Source: an uncultured Erysipelotrichaceae bacterium (GTDB lineage Bacteria > Bacillota_I > Bacilli_A > Erysipelotrichales > Erysipelotrichaceae). Taken from it: a stretch of 12,422 nt of DNA. A program made the translations under genes and the position numbers. The notes beneath the pieces are model-generated. The model did no database searches. It was not told the DNA's origin and saw only the letters and a list, made by a program, of their open reading frames with translations. The stretch spans positions 1 through 12,422 of the forward strand of contig CAMWMY010000015.1 of the NCBI GenBank assembly GCA_947175465.1, read 5' to 3'. Each line of letters opens with the position of its first letter. Positions within the stretch are counted from its first letter, which is position 1. Of this stretch, positions 1 to 6,104 are shown piece by piece.

Positions 1-63
1 ATAGGGGATTCTATTTATCAATTTTCTTTTTTTACAAGTAAGCTTTCTTTTGAGATTCCATAA
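1..63 (+). CDS. Possible 3' end of an upstream CDS (partial)
   Basis: Frame 1 is open from the first base to a TAA at 61-63 and reads as 20 residues ending in FTSKLSFEIP. The start lies outside the window. The other two plus frames are stopped early (TAG at 2-4, TAA at 37-39). The stretch is too short to assign a family, and an open run of 20 codons can occur by chance in A+T-rich DNA. No terminator hairpin follows before the yqeG promoter. Confidence 0.3.
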   Translation: MGDSIYQFSFFTSKLSFEIP

Positions 64-70
64 GAAGATA

Positions 71-98
71 TTGTATTCAAGCTTGTTTATGGTAAAAT
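71..98 (+). promoter_or_regulatory. Candidate sigma-A promoter of the yqeG operon
   Basis: TTGTAT (71-76) and TAAAAT (93-98) are 16 bases apart, giving 4/6 and 5/6 matches to the -35 and -10 consensus. Transcription would begin near 105, leaving a short leader that carries the Shine-Dalgarno AGGGAG at 113-118. It is the only reasonable promoter upstream of the closely packed seven-gene run, so it probably drives all of it. Confidence 0.45.
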
Positions 99-126
99 AA
101 AAAAGAAACTAAAGGGAGAGATGAAA

Positions 127-643
127 GTGTTGAAACTATTTGTACCACACTATTATATTGAGAGCTTTCAAACATTGTCGATTGAGTACTTAAAAAAGAA
201 TCATATTAAAGTACTTTTTTGTGATATTGATAATACTTTAGTCGCTCATGATGAAGCTAGTGCTAATGAAAAGGTTATTGCTTTTCTTCAAAAAGTAAAA
301 CAAGCACATATTGAAGTGATCTTTATAAGTAATAATGTGAAAGAAAGAGTGTATCGTTTTGCAGAAGATTTTGATATAAAAGCATATGCTTTTGCAAGGA
401 AACCATTAAAGATGACTTATAAAAAAATTATGAGGGATACAGGATATAAAAAAGGAGAAATTGCAGTTTTAGGAGATCAGCTCCTTACAGATATATTAGG
501 CGGGAATCGCATGGGTTATTTTACTATTTTAACAAGTCCCGTTGTGAAAAAGGATTTAACGTGTACAAAATTGAATCGTAAAATAGAATCAATTGTTTAT
601 TTTATGTTAGAAAAGCGAAAAAAATTGCGAAGAGGAGTTTATG

Positions 644-657
<14 letters not shown>
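127..657 (+). CDS. yqeG: YqeG family HAD-type phosphatase
   Basis: Putative HAD superfamily IIIA phosphatase, cytoplasmic; the natural substrate of the family is not settled. The HAD motifs are in order: DIDNTL (the nucleophile DxDxT signature, about residue 34), ISNN (motif II threonine/serine position), KPLK (motif III lysine) and GDQLLTD (motif IV acidic residues). Start choice: the ATG at 121 is only 2 bases from the Shine-Dalgarno AGGGAG (113-118), whereas GTG at 127 is 8 bases away and gives an N-terminus (VLKLFVP) resembling Bacillus YqeG, so I prefer 127; ATG 121 would add two residues. The 3' end overlaps yqeH by 14-17 bases, which suggests translational coupling. It is the first gene of the operon, as in Bacillus. 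The fold is certain; the function is not. Confidence 0.93.
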
Positions 658-1719
<1,062 letters not shown>

Positions 1720-1720
<1 letters not shown>

Positions 1721-2004
1721 TGCTTACAAAAAAAGATATAAAATATTTAAAAAGTTTAGCTCAAAAACAAAGAGCTCTTTTTCAAGTAGGAAAAGATGGG
1801 ATTAGTGAAAATATGTTGAAAAGTATGGATGATGCATTTGAAGCACATGAACTTGTGAAAATTAATCTTTTAAAGACATGTCCTCAAACGCTTCAAGAAG
1901 TTCAATCTTACATTGCTTTTGCAACACAGTGCGAAGTAATTCAAGTAATAGGAAAAACAATCGTAGGATACCGTCGTAGTAAAAAGAATGTGTTAGGTTT
2001 ATAA
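1720..2004 (+). CDS. yqeI: YhbY/YqeI family RNA-binding protein (CRM domain)
   Basis: Small 94-residue protein consisting of a single CRM (YhbY-like) RNA-binding domain, associated with the large ribosomal subunit precursor in bacteria. The sequence shows the family pattern: an LKSLAQ helix, the conserved QVGKDGI loop (about residues 22-28) that corresponds to the GxxG RNA-contact loop, the helix ending EAHELVKI, and a final strand VIGKTIVGYRRSK. Length is normal for the family. The ATG overlaps the stop of yqeH by one base and AAAGG (1705-1709) lies about 10 bases upstream. Its place next to YqeH and RsfS fits ribosome assembly. The exact RNA target is inferred from homologues, not seen here. 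Confidence 0.93.
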
Positions 2005-2005
2005 T

Positions 2006-3031
2006 ATGAAAATTGCAATCTTAGGTGGAAGTTTTGATCCGATTCATCAAGGGCATATGGAAATGGCCAAGTATGCTTTAAGACATATAAAGGTGGATGA
2101 AGTATGGTTTTTACCAACGAAAAAAACACCTTTAAAAACACGCGAACTCACTGCGTTTCATCACCGATGCGAAATGATAAAACGTGCTATTCACCCTTAT
2201 AATCGCATGAAATTATGCAAAGATGAAGATCGTGATGTAGAATACTCTTATACAATTGATACTGTAAAATATATGAAAAAGAAATATCCCATGCATCAAT
2301 TTCTTTGGCTAATAGGGTTTGATCAAGCAAAGCAATTAGAAAGTTGGAAAGATATTCAAACATTATTGCAGCTTGTGGAATTTCATGTTTTTTTACGTGA
2401 TGATAAGACAGAGGTATGTCCTTTTCCTGTTATTATAGAAAAAATGCCTTTGATTAATATTAGTAGTACTAAAATTAGGAAGGGACATGATTTGCACAAA
2501 GTAGCAAGAAGTGTTCGTGATTATATAGCACAGCATGGACTTTATTTATCAACAATGATTGAAGATAAGATGTGTGAAAAACGCTATGAACATAGCAAAA
2601 GTGTTGCTAAGCTTGCTAAAGAGTTAGCTTTATGTCATGGAGTTGATGAACAAAAAGCATATATTGCTGGTCTTTTGCATGATGTGTGTAAAGAATGGCC
2701 GTATCAAAAGGCATACCAGTGGATGCAAACTTTTCATCCTTTGCTCATGCATCATCATAAAAATATTTGGCATGCTTATGTTGGGGAACAACATGTTAAA
2801 CGTTATTATCATATTAGGGATAAGCAGATATGCCATGCGATTAAAAATCATGTACAAGGTAGTAAACAACACACATTGTCAATGATTGTATATATTGCAG
2901 ATAAGTTAGATCCTTTGCGTGGATATGATTCCCATGCATTGATACAATTAAGTAAAAAAGATTTGAATAGAGGATATGAAGAAGTTCAAAAAGAGCAAGA
3001 AGCATATTTAAAAAGGAGAAATCAAGGATGA
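2006..3031 (+). CDS. nadD: Fused NaMN adenylyltransferase (NadD) and YqeK HD-domain hydrolase
   Basis: Two enzymes in one 341-residue chain. Residues 1 to about 185 are NadD, which adenylates nicotinate mononucleotide to NaAD: the nucleotidyltransferase loop GGSFDPIHQGH (7-17, with the HxGH histidines) and ISSTKIR (152-158). From about residue 188 to the end is YqeK, an HD-superfamily protein whose homologues hydrolyse Ap4A to ADP. Its probable metal ligands are H196 (in YEHSKSV), H225-D226 (LLHDVCK), H282 (region H277-H282) and D299 (in IADKLDP). In Bacillus nadD and yqeK are separate neighbouring genes; here no stop or start separates them and the linker is short. Single-chain versions are known in Mollicutes, so this is a lineage trait rather than an error. 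The Shine-Dalgarno is weak (TTAGG, about 8 bases from the ATG), one base after the yhbY stop. The 3' end overlaps rsfS by 4 bases (ATGA). Confidence 0.95.
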   Translation: MKIAILGGSFDPIHQGHMEMAKYALRHIKVDEVWFLPTKKTPLKTRELTAFHHRCEMIKRAIHPYNRMKLCKDEDRDVEYSYTIDTVKYMKKKYPMHQFLWLIGFDQAKQLESWKDIQTLLQLVEFHVFLRDDKTEVCPFPVIIEKMPLINISSTKIRKGHDLHKVARSVRDYIAQHGLYLSTMIEDKMCEKRYEHSKSVAKLAKELALCHGVDEQKAYIAGLLHDVCKEWPYQKAYQWMQTFHPLLMHHHKNIWHAYVGEQHVKRYYHIRDKQICHAIKNHVQGSKQHTLSMIVYIADKLDPLRGYDSHALIQLSKKDLNRGYEEVQKEQEAYLKRRNQG

Positions 3032-3366
3032 GAGAACTATTAGCAGAAGTTTATAAAGCTATTGATGAAAAAAAGGGAGAAGATATTGTTTCTTATGAAT
3101 TTACTCCCTTAAATCCCTTTATCGATTATGTCGTTATTTGCAGTGCTCAAAATTTAAGACAAGTACATGCGATCGCCAATAATATACAAGATCGAATGAA
3201 AGAGAAAAAGTTTTCAATAAAGAGAAAAGAAGGAACGAAAGAGAGTCGCTGGATTTTAATTGATTTAGATAGTGTGATTGTACATGTGTTTTATGATGAA
3301 GAGCGAAATGTTTATCAATTAGAAAAATTATATGCAGACTTGAAGCAAGTGGATATCTCCTTATGA
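3028..3366 (+). CDS. rsfS: Ribosome silencing factor RsfS
   Basis: 112-residue protein of the RsfS/Iojap (YqeL) family. Homologues bind ribosomal protein uL14 on the 50S subunit and block joining to the 30S, saving energy when nutrients are short. Family landmarks visible: IDYVVICSAQNLRQVHAIA (about residues 31-49), an EGTKESRWILIDLDSVIVH block that ends the central sheet, and the C-terminal FYDEERNVYQLEKLYAD matching the conserved HvF..e.R..Y.LE.LW pattern. Length is as expected. It starts inside the ATGA overlap with nadD-yqeK, with AGGAG at 3014-3018 nine bases upstream, and its own TGA overlaps the next ATG, so expression is coupled on both sides. The partner uL14 is inferred from homologues. 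Confidence 0.95.
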   Translation: MRELLAEVYKAIDEKKGEDIVSYEFTPLNPFIDYVVICSAQNLRQVHAIANNIQDRMKEKKFSIKRKEGTKESRWILIDLDSVIVHVFYDEERNVYQLEKLYADLKQVDISL

Positions 3367-4067
3367 TCTATCGTCAATTAGCAACTTTTTATGATGCCCT
3401 AGTAAAAAATGAGCAAGCGACACAAGCATGGGTATCATTTGTAAAACAATATGTGCAAGGTACAAGAATATTAGAGCTTGCATGTGGATCAGGAGAAATG
3501 GCTCTTTCTTTATCTAAAATAGGCTATGAAATTGATGCAAGTGATCAATCCCAATGGATGTTGCAGAAGGCAAAAGAAAAGCAAGGAAGCGATAAAGTAC
3601 AATGGTTAGTTATGGATATGCTAGCCTTTCAAACGAATAAGTCCTATGATGCAATTCTTTGCTTTTGTGATAGTATTAATTATATTTTAAAAGAAGAAGA
3701 GTTAATTAAGCTGTTTTCTAATATTTATCAAAGTCTACCAGAGAATGGAGTATTTCTTATGGACATGCATAGTGTAGATCGCTTAGTGGAGTTTCAAGAG
3801 GAATATATAGAAACTGGCCATGTAGAAGGCTATGCATATGAATGGCATATTTTTAGTGAAGATGACTATTTATATCAAAATTTTGCCTTTTATAATGACG
3901 AAGCGAAACCAATTATGGAGCAGCATATACAAAGAGTATATGATCCTATGCAAGTGAAGCAGATGTTATGTGATATTGGCTTTCATGTTCAAATTATGAC
4001 AGATTTTGTATTTGAAGGGATTCAAGAAGGTGAAAAATATTTTTATATTTGTAAGAAAGGGGACTAA
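3363..4067 (+). CDS. yqeM: YqeM-type SAM-dependent methyltransferase
   Basis: Class I (Rossmann-fold) methyltransferase of 234 residues, cytoplasmic, substrate unknown. Motif I, LELACGSGEM, is at about residues 37-46; the acidic residue that would hold the SAM ribose lies near D58-D61 at the end of strand 2; VMDMLAF (about 83-89) is the adenine-contact region; and ILCFCDSINYI (about 98-108) fits motif IV. The C-terminal half (DMHSVDRL..., YEWHIF..., VYDPMQVKQML) resembles the YqeM branch found at the same place in Bacillus and Clostridia. Its ATGA overlap with rsfS places it in the same operon, and the gene after it encodes the enzyme that removes S-adenosylhomocysteine, the product of any methyltransferase. 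The role in ribosome or tRNA methylation is only a guess from context. Confidence 0.9.
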   Translation: MIYRQLATFYDALVKNEQATQAWVSFVKQYVQGTRILELACGSGEMALSLSKIGYEIDASDQSQWMLQKAKEKQGSDKVQWLVMDMLAFQTNKSYDAILCFCDSINYILKEEELIKLFSNIYQSLPENGVFLMDMHSVDRLVEFQEEYIETGHVEGYAYEWHIFSEDDYLYQNFAFYNDEAKPIMEQHIQRVYDPMQVKQMLCDIGFHVQIMTDFVFEGIQEGEKYFYICKKGD

Positions 4068-4070
4068 TGT

Positions 4071-4751
4071 ATGATTGGAATTATTGCAGCAATGGAAATT
4101 GAACGTGATGCGATATTAGCAAAAATGGAAAATGCTGAGCAAAAAGATATTTCAGGAATTTCTATGTTCACTGGTGAGTTGGGAAAGAAACCAATCGTTT
4201 TAATGTTAAGTGGAGTAGGAAAAGGCAATGCAGCTATGAGTACGACGATTTTATTGGAAAACTTTCAGTTAGAAGCTGTTATCAACATAGGGACTGCTGG
4301 TGGACTTTTAAGAGAACAAAATGTTTTAGATATTGTTATTAGCAATCAAGTGGTCCAGCATGATTTTGATACAAGTGGTTTAGATCAAGAAGAAGGGATA
4401 GGGTTGTATTATCAAGCTGATGAGCAATTAATAAGTGAATGTAAGAAGGCTTTTTCTTCGGATTGCTATCAAGTATTTACTGGGCTTATTGCTAGTGGTG
4501 ATCAATTTATTTGTGAGAATGAAAAAATTGAAACTTTATTGGCTACCTTCCCTAAAGCAATGTGTGTAGAAATGGAAGCTGGAGCGATTGCACAAGTATG
4601 TTCACATTATGAAATACCTTTTGTAGTTTTACGCTCTTTATCAGATATTGTATATAAAGAAAATAGCGAGATGGACTTTAAAGAATATGCAAAGCGTGCA
4701 AGTGAGCGCAGTGCAAGCTGTTGTGAGCAATTTTTATATAATCGAAAATAA
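4071..4751 (+). CDS. mtnN: 5'-methylthioadenosine/S-adenosylhomocysteine nucleosidase
   Basis: Hydrolyses the glycosidic bond of methylthioadenosine and S-adenosylhomocysteine, releasing adenine and methylthioribose or S-ribosylhomocysteine; this feeds methionine salvage and, where LuxS is present, AI-2 formation. The 226-residue length is normal. Active-site residues align with E. coli MTAN: E11 (in IAAMEIE, equal to E12), E167/E169 in VEMEAGAIA (equal to E172/E174) and D192 in SLSDI (equal to D197). GTAGGL (near residue 75) is the phosphorylase-fold glycine loop. AAAGGGG (4056-4062) sits 8 bases before the ATG, and only 3 bases separate the gene from yqeM. In Bacillus mtnN lies elsewhere, so this is a lineage-specific addition to the operon, logical behind a methyltransferase. 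Confidence 0.95.
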   Translation: MIGIIAAMEIERDAILAKMENAEQKDISGISMFTGELGKKPIVLMLSGVGKGNAAMSTTILLENFQLEAVINIGTAGGLLREQNVLDIVISNQVVQHDFDTSGLDQEEGIGLYYQADEQLISECKKAFSSDCYQVFTGLIASGDQFICENEKIETLLATFPKAMCVEMEAGAIAQVCSHYEIPFVVLRSLSDIVYKENSEMDFKEYAKRASERSASCCEQFLYNRK

Positions 4752-4759
4752 TATTCTAT

Positions 4760-4821
4760 AAAAATATACAAAACAAAGGTAAGTAAGAGAACTTGTTTTT
4801 GTTAAAAAAGTATATTTTTTT
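4760..4821 (+). terminator. Possible weak terminator/attenuator hairpin after mtnN
   Basis: AAAAATATAC (4760-4769) is exactly complementary to GTATATTTTT (4810-4819). Inside it ACAAAACAAAG and CTTGTTTTTGT can pair with single-base bulges around a loop of about 13 bases. A run of seven T (4815-4821) closes the structure. The stem is almost all A-T, so it may be unstable or a chance product of composition. It overlaps the dnaD promoter. No better terminator is visible after mtnN. Confidence 0.3.
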
Positions 4822-4829
4822 GTTATAAT
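4799..4829 (+). promoter_or_regulatory. Extended -10 promoter of dnaD-nth
   Basis: A perfect TATAAT (4824-4829) is preceded by TG and one base (TGTTATAAT), the extended -10 form. The best -35 is TTGTTA (4799-4804), 19 bases upstream, weak in sequence and slightly long in spacing, which an extended -10 tolerates. The predicted start near 4836 leaves a leader of about 39 bases. It separates dnaD-nth from the preceding operon. Confidence 0.65.
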
Positions 4830-4874
4830 AAAAAAGTAAATATGAAATGATAAAAAAAGAAAGAAGGGTATAGA

Positions 4875-5411
4875 ATGGAGCAATGGTGGAAGAAGCCTTA
4901 TATTAAAAGAAGAGATTGGGTTTTAGATTCATTAGAAGAGCTAAGTTTAACATCAGAAGAAGCCATGCTCATATTATTAATTGATTATTTGAATGAGCAT
5001 AATGTTTTAATTAATCATAGTATATTGGCGAATAAATTAAAAAAAGAACAAAATGAGATTGATGATTTACTATCGAAGTTAACAACGAAAGGATATTTAG
5101 AAATTATTTATAATCATCGAAAAATTGAATTTTCGATTGATGGTTTATTTTCTAAAGATGAACAAAAGCCTATGAAATTTGATGAATCGCTATTTCATCA
5201 ATTTGAAGAAGAGTTTGCAAGGCCATTAAGTCAAGTAGAATTGAAGCGCTTATCAGATTGGATGCATACATATAATCAAAAATTAATTTATTATGCTTTA
5301 CGCCAAGCTGTTATTTATGATAAACATAGCTTTGATTATATTGAAAAAATTTTAATTGAATGGAAACGAAAAGGAGTTTCGGCAGAAAATATTGAAGAAG
5401 GGGTGTATTAA
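4875..5411 (+). CDS. dnaD: DNA replication initiation protein DnaD
   Basis: DnaD acts with DnaB and DnaI in Firmicutes to load the replicative helicase at oriC and at restart sites. The 178-residue protein has an N-terminal winged-helix (DDBH1) region (about residues 15-95: LSLTSEEAMLI..., helix NHSILANKL, wing-like LEIIYNHRKIEFSI) and a C-terminal DDBH2 domain with the signature YIEKILIEW (Y155 to W163) followed by KRKGV. Bacillus DnaD has about 232 residues; here the chain ends about 15 residues after the signature, so the flexible C-terminal tail is missing. AGAAGGG (4862-4868) lies 6 bases before the ATG. The stop directly abuts the nth ATG with no spacer, and the dnaD-nth pairing is conserved in Bacilli. 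The gene is intact in frame. Confidence 0.92.
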   Translation: MEQWWKKPYIKRRDWVLDSLEELSLTSEEAMLILLIDYLNEHNVLINHSILANKLKKEQNEIDDLLSKLTTKGYLEIIYNHRKIEFSIDGLFSKDEQKPMKFDESLFHQFEEEFARPLSQVELKRLSDWMHTYNQKLIYYALRQAVIYDKHSFDYIEKILIEWKRKGVSAENIEEGVY

Positions 5412-6077
5412 ATGCGCATGACAACAGATGAAATATTGGATATATTAGATAAGCAATTTCCAGATGCACATTGTGAGCTTTATCATCGAAATGCATTTGA
5501 ATTGATTGTCGCCGTTGTATTATCTGCTCAGACTACAGATAATGCAGTAAATAAGGTTACACCAGCACTTTTTGAAGCTTTTCCCACACCTGTATCTTTA
5601 GCTAATGCTGATATTAAAGATATTGAGGCAAAGTTAAGAACAATTGGGCTTTATCGTAATAAAGCTCGTATGATTAAAGAGTTGAGTATTTCGCTTTTAG
5701 AACGGTTTCAAGGAGAAGTGCCACGTGAAATGAAACAATTAACCTCTTTAGCAGGGGTAGGTAGAAAAACAGCAAATGTTGTCCGTAGTGTATGGTTTGA
5801 TATACCTTCTGTAGCTGTAGATACACATGTAGAACGTATATCCAAACGTTTGGGTTTTGCCAAAGTTTATGATGATGTTTTAGATGTAGAAGTGAAATTA
5901 AAGCGTAAGATTAAAAGAGAAAGATGGAATCACGCACATCATTTATTAATATTTTTTGGGCGTTATCAATGTCTTGCAAGATCACCTAAATGTGAAGGAT
6001 GTGCATTTGCTTCATTTTGTAAAAAAGAGAAATTAGAAGCTTATCAAACAAAGAAAAAAGATTTAGTAAAAGCATAA
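5412..6077 (+). CDS. nth: Endonuclease III
   Basis: DNA glycosylase/AP lyase of base excision repair that removes oxidised pyrimidines. The 221-residue protein shows the helix-hairpin-helix LAGVGRKTANVV with catalytic lysine K119, the catalytic aspartate D137 in VDTHVERIS, and a C-terminal [4Fe-4S] cluster motif with exact C-x6-C-x2-C-x5-C spacing (C187, C194, C197, C203). The early QTTDNAVNKV segment matches the family's conserved QT/SxD region. All catalytic and cluster residues are present, so the enzyme should be active. GAAGGGG near 5397-5403 serves as ribosome binding site inside the end of dnaD; an in-frame ATG at 5418 is an alternative start two codons in. It converges on the pbp gene, with a shared terminator between. 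Confidence 0.97.
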   Translation: MRMTTDEILDILDKQFPDAHCELYHRNAFELIVAVVLSAQTTDNAVNKVTPALFEAFPTPVSLANADIKDIEAKLRTIGLYRNKARMIKELSISLLERFQGEVPREMKQLTSLAGVGRKTANVVRSVWFDIPSVAVDTHVERISKRLGFAKVYDDVLDVEVKLKRKIKRERWNHAHHLLIFFGRYQCLARSPKCEGCAFASFCKKEKLEAYQTKKKDLVKA

Positions 6078-6104
6078 AAAAAGAAGTTTTCACACTTCTT
6101 TTTT
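6077..6104. terminator. Bidirectional terminator between nth and pbp
   Basis: AAAAAAGAAGT (6077-6087) and ACTTCTTTTTT (6094-6104) form an 11-bp perfect stem with a 6-base loop (TTTCAC). The T-run serves as the tail for nth transcripts, and the A-run on the other side gives a U-tail for the minus-strand pbp transcript. The hairpin overlaps the stop codons of both genes (nth TAA ends at 6077; the pbp stop is 6103-6105). Confidence 0.85.

Noticed and set aside
2630..2885. Short open frames on both strands within the YqeK part
   Set aside because: They overlap a well-conserved HD domain in another frame and carry no recognisable features.
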